Below are positions 31,201 through 42,369 of a DNA stretch of 64,000 bases, in pieces (the first letter of the stretch is position 1; each line of letters begins with the position of its first letter). A program made the translations under genes and the position numbers. The DNA comes from Datnioides undecimradiatus. Lineage: Eukaryota; Chordata; Actinopteri; Lobotiformes; Datnioididae. The stretch covers positions 6,431,304 to 6,495,303 of the forward strand of contig WARS01000030.1 of the NCBI GenBank assembly GCA_008933995.1, given 5' to 3'. Below the pieces are notes generated by a model that made no database searches, was not told the DNA's origin, and was given only the letters and a program-made list of their open reading frames with translations.

Positions 31201-34200
31201 TTTGGGGAGTTGCCATTGTTGATAAATGTTGAATTGTCCGATCTATTCAACACAGACAACATGTAATTTTCAAACATTGTGCAATGTTTGGTTTTGATCC
31301 AGTTATCCTACACTCTCATCTCTCAATTACCACCATTTCCCAGTTGCGTTTAATAGAAATGTAGCACAAAACACAAAGATATGAGTCTTTTGCCAGGAGT
31401 CTAATCTGCAGCAGTGTGTTGCCGTCCCTTGAATCATTTAGCGCCACCACACTCTGTAGGGATTCACACAGCAACAGAGGCAACTCACCCCTTTTTATAC
31501 ATTATACATGCCACATACATTATATATGCCTCCCTGCAAGGCAAGCATCTTCACTGCAATACAAGAGTGCCCCAGAATAGGGTGTGCATCTCGATGAAGC
31601 CACTCGTTACTCGCTCTGCAGTGAAGGGCGGTATGTAGGCCAAGGCCTCGCTGGATAAACTGAATATGTTTCTTCCCTCTCCATAATGAGTCATGGTGGA
31701 CAAGATACATTCATAATACACTGCTACTAGTAGATTAATCGCTGCTAAATGCCACATGAGGCTACCACTGTGAAGTACAAACAGTGCAGGGCTCTACAGC
31801 ACCTGCTGAAAGCTGCAGCACTGATGGTCAGGGACTGTGGGTATAATCTGAGACACACAAAATTATGTGCGTTGTTTCAGTGGAGTGCCTCTGACATAGA
31901 GAATACTGCAAACTGTCACCTCTTCAGGCCTCCCAAAGAAGGAAGATCATCCTATGGTTGATTGGCTCACAATTCAATCCCAATAATAACCTGTGATGAA
32001 GGGTGATGAGTAAACGCAAAAATGTTGGGGACCATTGGTCCACAGACAGGAAGTCAACAGCACTGAACAGAGACAAAGTTGGAGACTTTGTACAACCACC
32101 ATCCACCCACAGAATGACACAACGTCCTCAATGATTACTGGACACAAACATGAGACTTATACAGACTACAAACATTGTCATTTTTCTGCCAGAAAAAGTC
32201 ATGATTCCCATGGCCACAAGTGGTCGTTCATTAAAAATAAAAAGAGAGTAATTATTATCATTTCAATGATCAGTCTCGTCACTTTCATGATGTTTTGACC
32301 GATTGTATGAGCTCCCAAAGGAATTTCTGCCACTTTGACCCACTGCAAAAGTCTGTGTCTATAGTTTTTATTCCTGCAATATTTTCATTTTCCCAAATGA
32401 TCTTTGCGCTTTCTTGCAATTTGAGTAATATCTCAGATCTTGTTCTAGTGTGACAGAGACATCAGCAATGGTTTATAAAAGGTCTGTGGCAAGCCACAGC
32501 GCCTTTGCTTTGGAAGCGAATGTCTGAAAGTAAAATTTAGCTGCTTTGTTAATTTCACTCTTCAACAGTATTTTCTCATTCAGTTTGATCATTGACTAGT
32601 TTAAAATGATTCCATCCTTAACAACACACGTAATCATGACTATTTACAGGAAATACGTGTGTGATAATACCTGTTCAAACAACCTGAAACTCCAGACCAG
32701 GCTCTTAAAGATGAGGAGAATTACTCTGAAGGAGTCTCCTGGCTTGTTTCCCTTCACGGGATATCATATAATGTTGCCTGTCATCCATCTTTATATGGTT
32801 TCTGCGCCGCTTTTATCACTAGTCTGGTTAATCATCAGTCAGAGTGAAACCTGGGTGTGCCCAAGATAAACAGCAATGTTCCATGAGTCAACAGCAGCAG
32901 GTAATGTGAGTGTGTGAACCCTAATGGTCACTGGGAAAAGAAATGAGAAACTTAACAATGTGTGTGTGTTGATCCCAAGCCTTATACCTGCCGCTGATTT
33001 TAAGGGAGCAAACATGAGACTGTAAGCAGTGAGGTCACTCTGTTTGTTGTTTCTTTATCTGGCTGTAGAAGAAGAAATAAACATAAACCACAGGACTTTT
33101 GTAGACTTAGTGTAGGGAGTATATATAGTCACTCATTTACACAATTCATTCATTCATTCAGTTAAAATATGACGACGAAATAAATAATAACAACACGCTC
33201 ACCCAGTCCTGCACATCCTGCCCCTCTGATGGCCTGACCAGAGGCTCGTCCCAGTAGATGTTGGCTTTGCCATGGCGCAAAATCTTGCTGCGGGTCTTGT
33301 AGGCGTAGTAAGCGGACAGGGAGAGCGCCAACACCACCATCAGACCCAACACTAATGCAACAGCCTAATGATAGAGAGAGTACATTATCGACCTGAATAG
33401 AATAAAATCAAATAGAGGAGAGCAGAGTACTCTGACCAACCTCCTCAGGGTCCATGTAGCAGTAGTGGTGCAGGTATTGATTGTAGCTGGGGAACCCCCC
33501 AGGGAAACCAGCCCCAATGCTGCCGCTGAGGCTGGGACTGCCCTGGATGTTCTGGCACATCATCAGCATGGGATTGTAGAGCATGCTCTGTGAGCTCTGA
33601 GACATTGGGTTCACCCCGATCACAAAGATGATGTCAATGATGCCCTTGAAGTTGAAGGAGAGAAACGTTTAATCACAGTAAGGATTTAATTGCCTTCTGT
33701 ATCATGTCATAACCCTAATACATGCAGCTGATTTGAGCTCAAACCCCAACTTCAGTTACTATCAACTTTTTTTGCCATGTTTAGTTTGGTATCATGGGGA
33801 ACACAGTGGAGCATTTGGCAGCAAAACAGACAACTATTTCCCTTTGCAGTTGGAGGAGCCCAAAACAGAGTGAAAAAGACATTTGCACTGGATTCACATT
33901 CATCAGATGGCCAGAAAGACAACATCCAAATGAATGCTAATGCTTGTTTGTGACTGCTGGACATGCACCTGTTAGTTTGCAGTTGTTACCAACTATTTGC
34001 TAACAAGGTCACCACATCTACCTCAAATTTAAAACTCCGAGAAGTGATGTTTTAGTATTAACATTTAAAGGAATAATTCACTGTGATGTAAAACAATCTC
34101 TAGTACTGCTGAACTCACTGACATACAACTCTAAACCTGTGCAACTTTCAGGCTCTTTTAGCTAAGATAAGACATGTTCCTCTGATTGTGCTTATATGAT

Positions 34201-34869
34201 TACTACTTCCACCTACATGACACTCACTGATCTACAGCATGTTGTTCTTTGTGTTATGTTTGAATTTGTCCTGACAAGTGAAGGGGATCATTCATTGGCT
34301 GACAGTTTATATTTGGTTAGACTCACCTGCAGGACAGCAAAGATGATGTTACAGATGAACACAGTGAGGTAGAACCTGCAGCCACGCATGATCTGTGACC
34401 GGGAGAAACTGCCCACCAGGAACCCCAATGAAAGCAGGAAGTTAATTGCCGCCATGGAAATCATGGCTGACTTGGCAGACTGTGGCGTCATGTAGGAGCT
34501 GCTGTAGCCATAGCTGCCTCCATAATATCCCAACTCCGTTCCTGCGACACCACCTGCAACACCGTAGCCCCCGTACCCAAAGCCATTCATGTCCCACACC
34601 AAGGTTGAAGCCACGCAGGCGAAGATGAGGAAACACATTAGAACTGTGGCTCCTTGGAAGGTTTTGACGAAACCAGGAGGAGAAAACCATCTGTAGAAGT
34701 GTTGAGGCTTCTCCTCCATGTAGTAGGAGTCCGGAGGGACATTGTAGGTGTAGGGGATGTACTGGCTCTGGGGGGAGTGAATGCTCCTTGAGGGGTAGAA
34801 GCCTTGGGAGTTGGTGCTGTAAGGTGGGCTGTACACCGGGGGGCTATCGTAGTACCGAGGCTCATACAT
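25236..34869 (-). CDS. ocln: occludin
   Basis: Eight coding exons in transcript order: 34869-34327, 33644-33441, 33364-33203, 29479-29325, 27574-27332, 26438-26267, 26001-25960, 25337-25236. Phases all agree, 540 aa (human 522). The N-terminus has PPVY and PPY (residues 10-17), the type of motif bound by ITCH WW domains. Four MARVEL membrane spans lie at about 68-93, 133-156, 163-192 and 250-272. The first outer loop is Gly/Tyr-rich as in all occludins. The second loop carries the cysteine pair C211/C243. Residues about 273-435 are a cytoplasmic linker. About 436-540 form the occludin/ELL coiled coil that binds ZO-1 in mammals. The protein is a tight-junction component of epithelial and endothelial contacts. 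Same strand as marveld2, head to tail, and convergent with nr2f6. It could be one of two fish occludin paralogues. Confidence 0.94.
25413..25880. mobile_element. degraded copy of the dispersed inverted-repeat element in ocln intron 7
   Basis: Starts with GAATAGTTCGACATTTTG, close to the terminal repeat at 49853 (GAATAGTTTGACATTTTG). Further in are AGCATAAAAACTGGAAA, AACAGCTAGCTTGGCTGACT and, near the far end, ATAAGCTAAGCTAACCCACTG. These blocks keep the order seen in the other copies. The right terminus is eroded. Confidence 0.5.
25921..25944. repeat. (AAT)n microsatellite
   Basis: Eight AAT units followed by poly-A, only 16 bp from the donor of ocln exon 7. Confidence 0.9.
28345..29078. repeat. 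19-bp direct repeats around a retroelement remnant
   Basis: TCATAGAGAATCAATAAAA is identical at 28345-28363 and 29060-29078, with a one-base variant at about 28283-28301. The two exact copies bracket the reverse-transcriptase fragment at 28540-28775. Confidence 0.8.
28540..28775 (+). pseudogene. LINE (L2/CR1-like) reverse transcriptase fragment
   Basis: In ocln intron 4, opposite to the gene. One frame gives ...RNTALDWFESYLSNR..., the motif ahead of the palm in L2/CR1-type reverse transcriptases. After a frame change near 28650, GVPQGSTLGPMLFCVYMPS follows and then HKHKLQYYCYAGANL. The last should hold the catalytic YADD, here YAGA. The fragment is frameshifted and catalytically dead, with no other LINE domain nearby. 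Confidence 0.75.
30066..30118. repeat. 53-bp alternating purine-pyrimidine tract (Z-DNA type)
   Basis: Every step from 30066 to 30118 alternates purine and pyrimidine, mixing TG, CG and CA, with several runs of CG steps. Lies in ocln intron 3. Confidence 0.85.
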
Positions 34870-34897
34870 GTTTGAGAGGATGTTACTATAAAATCAC
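34870..34897 (-). other. ocln: 5' UTR part of ocln coding exon 1
   Basis: An acceptor (CTACCTCTTCCAG) ends at 34898, leaving 28 nt of leader before the ATG at 34869-34867. An in-frame TAG in this leader rules out an N-terminal extension through it. Confidence 0.6.
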
Positions 34898-35317
34898 CTG
34901 GAAGAGGTAGGAAGAACAAGATGAAATGAATTCATGCTTTCAGTGCCCTCTCATCACAATAATTCATTTAACAGCAGCTTTGAACAGGGCAGTTTCTAAC
35001 CCTGTGATGAAATGAAACTCTAATTGTTGAAAATATAACTTTAACCCAGTTGTTTCCTGGTCTTTTTGTTTGTTTTGATGTAACTAAGTTTTTGGTTAAA
35101 GCTTTTTTTGCTGCACAGCACGCACCTCTTTTCACCTTCATCCACATCAGCCCATATCTGAACCCTCTCTCGGGTGTCGCTGACCCAACACTTCACTCTA
35201 AGGAACTCAACCCAACAGGCTTCAATAATTCAGACATGCAGCAGATAAGAGGCGAGCTGGGGCAGTCATGCGGGGTGTTCTACTGCAGGGGGGAGAACCA
35301 CAGACGGGTTTCCTTAC

Positions 35318-35356
35318 CCTGCGCTGCATCTCCTGTGTGATGCCTGTGTCAGTCCA
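35318..35356 (-). other. ocln: probable ocln 5' noncoding exon (39 nt)
   Basis: Flanked by a strong acceptor (TTTTGTTTTCCTCTCAG) and a donor (CAGG|GTAAGG). Spliced to 34897 it makes a seven-codon upstream ORF starting at 35329-35327 and ending 16 nt before the occludin ATG. Confidence 0.45.
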
Positions 35357-35789
35357 CTGAGAGGAAAACAAAAGGTGGTGGTGGAGGGACTACAACATTA
35401 GACCAGTCAGGCACACCAAAACTGTTTGGGTTTTCTGATCAAAGTTTATGTAACTTTACCTTGCTTCCAGAAAACAAAAAAAACAAAAAACCATCTTGAA
35501 TATTTTATCTTATACGTGAACTTGACACATTAATTTAGTTATACTTTAAAATACAGAAAGTGACTGGCTTCTGTCTAATTTCTATTACAACATTAAGATC
35601 TGACCACAGACAAGACAGACAAAAGTCATGACCAAAGGTTTAAAGTTCGTTATTACTGCCTGAAATATATTTCTTTTGTCATTCAACAGGTCAGACAACT
35701 GAACACAATACAAAAGGAAATCTCTATTTATACTTTCTGACAACATTAACAATGAAACGGACCATTAGGAGTATTACCACACAACTTAC

Positions 35790-35845
35790 CACACACACAC
35801 TAGACAAAACCGTCTTCAACTTTGCACCCGTCCATCCACGTGAGT
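35790..35845 (-). other. ocln: probable ocln first exon (noncoding)
   Basis: Lies just downstream of a TATAAAG box (35877-35871) and ends in GTGTG|GTAAGT, a full consensus donor. An 11-codon upstream ORF (ATG 35835-35833, stop 35802-35800) would lie close to the cap. The 5' end is estimated from TATA spacing. Confidence 0.4.
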
Positions 35846-35870
35846 CTCCTCTCTGACAGCGCACTGTCCG

Positions 35871-35877
35871 CTTTATA
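35871..35877 (-). promoter_or_regulatory. ocln: TATA box, ocln promoter
   Basis: GGTATAAAGCGG on the minus strand, about 30 bp before the proposed first exon. The upstream flank (about 35930-36040) is locally GC-rich and includes a near-palindrome at about 35978-35992 (CCGCGGGCCCCGCGG). Confidence 0.5.
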
Positions 35878-36059
35878 CCTCACAGACGATCGTAAACATC
35901 GTCATCACCCATTATGGTTTCTTTTTCTGCGCAAAAGAACTCCGCAAATGAATCCTGCGGAACCGCTTTTGAGTCACCGCGGGCCCCGCGGAGCGAGGCA
36001 AGGTTCACCCGCTGCTGACCTCACGGCTCCCACGTGCTCTCTGATCGACAGATTATAGG

Positions 36060-36186
36060 CTGCAGCTGCGGTCACATTAAACATTTAAGAGTGCCTATTG
36101 AGTATACTCCCAGTTCATGTGCTGACAATTCATAATATGATATAACGGGATGTTCACGGTAAATGAAGACTTAATGCTACACTGTG

Positions 36187-36220
<34 letters not shown>

Positions 36221-37690
36221 TCTTACAATTAAGAATCATACAAACATTTCGAGCTTTGAGGTTTCAAACACACATACAGTTCATCAAATGCGAGAATTTA
36301 TTGTTCTCTGTACAAGTCAAAAGAAAACAGAAATACTTTCCTCAAGTAGCTTACGATTAATCTTAAGTAGCAAACCATGAATTGATTAAATTAGGTTTTG
36401 AAGAGTTTACGCAGAACTGAAAGCTGGCCAGAATATACAGTTCAAAACGTTTGTTACTAGTAAACCATCTACTGGGTTTTCGTGCGAGATCAAACAGTAA
36501 GACTATGATTTTACTGTCCTCAACTTCACCTGCATTGCAGATGATTTTACAACAGCTCTCAGTCAGCAGCAAACACCATTGTCCTTTTGTCCTCCTGCAC
36601 TAAAGCAACCAAATGAGCATAAAGGGCCGATATGACCATCCACCCACCAGAAAAGAGGAGACAACATCTGTGATAATGTGAACTTGATAGACACTGATGT
36701 ATGAGGTGAGGTGGCTGCCGCTGCGATCCCCAGACAGAAAAACAAGTGAGTGAACAGCAGTAATGATAATGCACACGCATGTGATGTTAAAGCAGAAGGG
36801 ACACAGCAAACAGTCAGTTAATGTGGGACAGTTTGGCCAAATAGCAGTTGACCAAACAAGATAGACTATTATTATGTCACCACATTACCAAGATGTTTTC
36901 TATCGCACTGCCAGCCTGGGAACCTCTGTGATAAATCAACAACTTTGTTGTTAAAAACCAGCAAAATGACTTGAGGTTTTGGCAAGTCACAAGATTTACT
37001 TCAAGTTCTGTGGTTTCCTGAAAGGGTTAATTGTGTCACTTAAAAGCCTGTTTTGGACCTGGCCTGTTGGACACCAGCTGTTAATATACACCCAGAAGGC
37101 CAACACAATCTCCTACAGTCCAACTCAAACAGTGATTAAATGCATCTTTAAAGCTTTACCCATAATGTTCTCTTGTGTTTTACAGTAACCAGTAGATGAA
37201 GGCTAAAAAAGCATAATAACACGGATTTTTACTGTTGTTTTTGATCAACAGTAACATTTTTTTGTCCATTTGATGTTGGAGGAAAGGTATTTTTGGAAGC
37301 CTACAGAATAAATTACAAAGCTAAAGCCCTTGAAAATCTTGGTAGCCTGTGCAGGTTAAAACCAACTGTCAACACCTGACCAAAATAAAGAAAGAAGAAA
37401 ACTTAAAGTAAAAAAAAATCCAAAAGCAAATATAATAAAAAAACTCTTTATAATACCAATTTTCAAAAACTGTTTCAAAAAACACTGGATCAACATACTT
37501 TTCCTCTGCATTGACATAAAATGACATGACATAGTAAGAAAATACAACATGGCACAGTAATAAAAGCTATAAATAAGGAGTGCATCATTCAGCCCTGACA
37601 ATGTTATAGTGCAGGTGTGGAAAACACAGGTTTCACATTTTTTCACATCATTTCCTTGTGTTGATGCCCTTACAAGAATGCCCAATAGTC
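36060..37690. other. spacer between ocln promoter and marveld2 3' end
   Basis: No coding sequence recognised. Contains an (AAT)n microsatellite at 36187-36219 and otherwise unremarkable AT-rich DNA. Confidence 0.55.
36187..36219. repeat. (AAT)n microsatellite
   Basis: About eleven AAT units upstream of the ocln promoter. Confidence 0.9.
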
Positions 37691-37692
37691 TA

Positions 37693-37698
37693 TTTATT
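37693..37698 (-). terminator. marveld2: marveld2 polyadenylation signal candidate
   Basis: AATAAA on the minus strand about 125 nt after the marveld2 stop codon. This implies a short 3' UTR. Confidence 0.5.
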
Positions 37699-37821
37699 CC
37701 ACCCAGAATGAAAAAATATGCTTTTTATACAAAATAAAATGTATTTAACGAAACAAAGCACTAATAAAAGTTGTTTGGTTTTCTCTGACCATCTGGTGCT
37801 GTAGATATTTGTTTCTAGTCC

Positions 37822-40800
37822 TCAGGTCAGACCAGTTGTCATTGTTTCCTGGTCAAAAGTGCGGATTCTGTTTTTGATATGACCTAATTTAGCTTTCAGG
37901 TAGTCACAGCGCTCCTTTTTCTCCAGGAAGGTCGGGTCCTGTAGAAACAAACACACACACAAACAATCTATTGATTAATGGCTTTGTTACCTTAACTCCT
38001 AAACTCTCTTCTCTTCTTACAATCATCTTGCCTGATTCACCCTGAGAAGAAATTTACATTTCCAGAGTTTTGCCACATTTTATGATGGAAGCAATATTAT
38101 TTGCACCAGTGGACAGCTTTATAGAAGGAAAGCTAATACTGCCTGGGTGTTTACACAAATCTTGGTTAAATGTAGGAATCGCCACATTGTTTTTCAATTG
38201 TTTTAAAAGCAGCAGGAAACAGACTGGTGCTGTCACCCCTGAACAAGCTCCATTACTTACTTTCTTTTTCTTCTGATACGTCTTCAGAATGTTTTGAATC
38301 CGCCGTTGATCCTAGAGGATGAATAGAGTGATAATTAAATGGTTCACACAGCATATGACTTAAAACACTCATACTTCAACCCGCATCCCCTGAATAAGAC
38401 ATAGAAATGGTTAAATCTTACAGCTCTGTACAATAAGGTGGACAAATTATAACCTTTCCACCTCAAATTAAACCCTGGATGCCTTTAGAAATTATTCATC
38501 TGCTCTGTGGAAAAGGTTGCTGTGTGTCCATCTCACCTCTTGGCTTTTTCCGCCTCGGAGGAGTTGCGCCATTGCAGCATCCAGCTCTCTGAACTTACTG
38601 AGGGTGGTGCTGATGTCTCTGTGAAGGTCCTTGTATTCCTGGTACTGGTCATTAAAAACAGCTTTGTACTTTTCCCTTTCCTCCACACAGCTGATCTCTG
38701 GATACTTTCTATATGGGAGGATTTTAATGAAGAATAATAAGATTATTTTATTTTCTTTGTTTGTGTCATCTGGAGTCAAATGAGAGACTTTTTTGTGAAA
38801 AATGAAAAGTAAAACTACACAATGTGGTTTAAATGTTTACTCACATGATGTAATCTGCGATGACGTGTACTTTGGGTGTGTATTCAGACACAGTGGATCT
38901 GTTCAGTCTGACTGGATTCTTCTGGGCCTCCGAGGTGAGAGCATGCTGACTGATATGATCTTTATTGGGCGACTTATCCACTTCATCCTTGAATGATATG
39001 CGTTTTGGTTTTTGAGGAGTGAGTGGGATGGACTGGTGAAACTCTTCCTGGGGCTGAGGGTTAAAACAGAAACATTATGCAGAAAATGTGAGCCAAGAAA
39101 AAAAAGAAAATTCTAAGCACTTTAAATCACTATGTGTTCAGGCCTCCATCATCATTATGAGAAGCTTTCTAAGAAGAGCAAAATTTAGGTCGAACTACGT
39201 GTCAGAGAAATTTTAAAAAAGCACAGCCTGGGGAAAAACTGCCCCATTCTTCTGCCTCAACCAGCAAAGCCTCTGAAGTTGCATTCCCTCAGCTGGGAGA
39301 TTGAATTATTATATCTACTGCTGGCCTCTCACCCTTTCTCATTTGACATCAAACACATTAGCTGACCATGCTGTTTCTCACCCGTAGGTGGTGGCTGTGA
39401 TGCTCGATAACATGGACTCTATTTGAACAGTAATAAGCTTGGTAGCTGTTGAAGGGAACAATCATGAGCGCTTGCAACATGACAACAATATCATGTCTGT
39501 TTTAATGTGCCCATGTCAGAATACTGTGCTGAGCATGCAGATGTACACATGTAGTGAGCCATCTGTGTTCATTTAATATTGTTAGCATGTGTGTGGTCTT
39601 GCTAGCAGCTGGAACAAAAATAAGTTTACATCAGTCTAGTCTAAACAAACCACCCTTGTTAGCCTGCAACAGGGCCTTTACATATGGATAAATGAATATA
39701 TCTGGCATTGTTCATCCAGATTTAAACACTATAGATACCGCAGATATATGAGGCAGCAGTGTTTTCTGCAGTTCATTACTATTTACATTGTTTAGTATTA
39801 TGACTTGGTGATTGTTCAATCAACAAAGCATTGAGAAAGAATTAGACATGTGGTGCCAGAACAAGAGTGTGTATGTTGCATTTAAGCTGTGATTTATTGA
39901 CATATTTATATAAAGAGGACTGCATCGTCAGTAAAGTAAATGGAAACACAGTTTAGAGATTTGGTACAGATTCCTGTTGACTGTCACAGCATCAGCCACG
40001 AGAAACAGCTGACAGATCAGAACTGACAAACGGCACGCTCACTTCAGATTGTCTCGACTGGCTTTAAATTTCACTGGATTTTAGCTGCCACTGTTGTTTC
40101 AGAGCTGCTGCCGGCTTATTTGCAGCCACTAATAGTATCCCTTACTGTTCCCAGCAAAAAATATGGTGTTTGATGTGTCACATATTTCTAAAATAACTCC
40201 CAAAAAAGGAACAGAGTGCTGCCCAAGCTTCATTCAGGCAACCCCCCTGTTCTGTGTGTGACAGAGGCTGAGAAGAAAACCTGTTAACACTTTAAAGGGG
40301 AAATTTGCACTTTTTGTCCTGGTTTTATTATCTGAATTTAAACATGACTTTATATTGTAGACACAAGAAGCTCCAACCATATCAAGCTAAAAGTAACTTA
40401 AGCAAATGATTTCCTATCCACTTTAATTTCAGAAGGGATGAGTTTGTCTCTCATCAAAAAACTTCCATAGGATTAACAAACTGTACCTTGTTCGCAAAGT
40501 ACTCCCTCTCCCTACGTGCGGCCTCATGTCTCCACATCTTCAGACACACCAGGAAGCTTCCTAGATACATTGCCATGTTGATGAAGATGAAAGCGGTACC
40601 TGCCATCTGGCCCCCATCAACACGACACAGGTTGGACATGATGGGGTTAACACCTATTGTCATGTAGCAGAGCCCCCCGCGGTTCAAGTCATTCAGGTAG
40701 ACAATCCCTGCTGCCATGTAGAGCAAGAACATCGCCACATTGATAAAGGCCTCCGTCAGAGGCCACCAGGGGGAATCGAGGAGGATGGTGCGATAATACA

Positions 40801-41626
40801 TAGTCATTCCCATCACTAAGAGACAGAGGGTTATAATCCAGGAGACTCCAGCGACTGCCAGGATAAACGGTGTCATAGGGCCCCTGTAGCTGTACCCAGA
40901 CAAGCCCAGCCCATTGTTATATATACCATTATAGAGTCCGTAAGTGTTGGACCACTCGCTGTCTTTCTGGATGTAGGCAATGACACAGGCAAACACCATC
41001 CCCCCAAACAGGAGCTGAAGCCCAGCAAGAAGTCTGAGCAGGCCTGGCCATGACTTCAAGTAGGAGTACTTCTGGTTGTAAACCTCTAGCTTCTCAGCGT
41101 AGTACTCTGCAGGGTGAATACTAGTGAGTAGAGATTCCTCTTGGGGGGGTTGATTGAACAGATCATCAGAGGGGCTCTCCCTTAACAAAGGCGTATGGGA
41201 GTTCTGGCTGGAGTTGCCTAGTGATTCAGCCCATTTCCTGCGCTCCACCAGGGGACTTACAGGAGGACTCACCCTGGTCCCGTTGGGAAGGATCTGGATG
41301 CTGCTGCAGGCTTCAGAGCCATTAAAATGGTCACTTTCCCGTTTCCTTTTATGGATGATGGACCCCCACGAGTGAGGGATGAGGGATTTCAGCCTGTCCT
41401 TCATGCTGCCTTTTTTCTCTTTGTTCTCCTGCTCAGCATAAGGTGGAGTACTGGATGTGTGGCCTGTGGAGTTAGTATCACCATCATCTGTGATATTATC
41501 TGGTGTGGGTGTGTGAGTAACCCACACAGGCACTGGTGGACCACTAATGGAGTTCCTCTCACTCGTGGAGGAGCCAACAACACTGTCAGCCTCTTGTCTC
41601 TTGAATTTCCTGCTCCAGCTTTTCAT
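37822..41626 (-). CDS. marveld2: tricellulin (MARVEL domain containing 2)
   Basis: Five coding exons in transcript order: 41626-40487 (the exon itself starts at 41673), 39053-38845, 38708-38537, 38311-38261, 37938-37822. In phase, 562 aa (human 558). Residues 1-190 are a cytoplasmic N-terminus. Four MARVEL spans lie at about 196-219, 252-277, 293-312 and 341-364. The second outer loop has C320 and C334. The motifs [15 protein letters not shown] and LWRHEAARR-like [12 protein letters not shown] are tricellulin hallmarks. Residues about 450-562 are the occludin/ELL domain (YPEI...EREKYKAVF...[14 protein letters not shown]). The protein seals three-cell contacts in epithelia; human MARVELD2 loss causes deafness. 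Start choice: the first in-frame ATG after the acceptor, which gives the family length. The frame is open back to the acceptor, so an extension from an upstream exon is possible but not seen. Confidence 0.93.
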
Positions 41627-41652
41627 GCTGCTGGCTGATTTGGATGATTCAT
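41623..41652 (-). promoter_or_regulatory. marveld2: upstream ORF overlapping the marveld2 start
   Basis: ATG at 41652-41650 opens nine codons (MNHPNQPAA) ending at TGA 41625-41623. The stop shares bases with the main start as ATGA (main ATG 41626-41624). The uORF ATG has weak context (T at -3); the main ATG has A at -3. Confidence 0.45.
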
Positions 41653-42294
41653 TGAGAAAGACGTAATCACACACTGTGGCACAGGGAAGGAAAAGCTGTG
41701 AAAGGGGGAAAACATGAATTATTATTTATGTATCATAAGCATCCAAGCATATATTTCATGTTTATATGCTTATATGCTTTGAAATGTACAATACACCTGA
41801 ACTCAAGTAGCTTGCATTTGGTGATTTTAACAAGACTGCAGTGTTTCATATTTGATTCAATTCACATTTACTGCAAATGTTCAAGTGTCACATTTATGAA
41901 CTCTAAACTTTATACAGCCTTCCATAAACTTAAAAAAAGAAAAAGTCTCAGACATGATTGCATAACCTTTTGAGATAAAGACAACATGAAACAATAGAAA
42001 CAGTCTTCTGTCTATCTAATCTGAAATGCCCAAAGCTGTGTTTGTAAAGCTGCAGTTCCTTAACTACAAATCATGTATCCGCCTTTAAATGTACTTTTCC
42101 AAAGACGTCCTTTCATTTCTGAATGATATAAAAACAATTAGCATACACTAACTGGCATTTTTTTCCATTTAAGGGGCAGCAGAAACAAAATGGCAGCATA
42201 ACATTGACATGTGATTTTAAAAGTTGATAAGGAGAATGTGTAAACAAACAGATACAGTGTGACACTAGCATTTATTTAGAGCCATGTTTGTGTC

Positions 42295-42369
42295 TGCCTT
42301 ATTAATATAAGTCCAATATTAAGAAAAGTCCTTATGCCTTGTGCCTTATTAATATAAGTCCAATATTAA
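42295..42369. repeat. 28-bp direct repeat with internal hairpin
   Basis: Identical 28-bp copies at 42295-42322 and 42342-42369. Each contains the inverted arms TTAATAT and ATATTAA around a seven-base loop. The spacer is only 19 bp. Confidence 0.85.

Noticed and set aside
41905-41913. TATAAAG on the minus strand as a marveld2 TATA box
   Set aside because: A strong splice acceptor (41674) lies downstream and a better promoter candidate with CCAAT and AP-1 sites lies near 43.5 kb.
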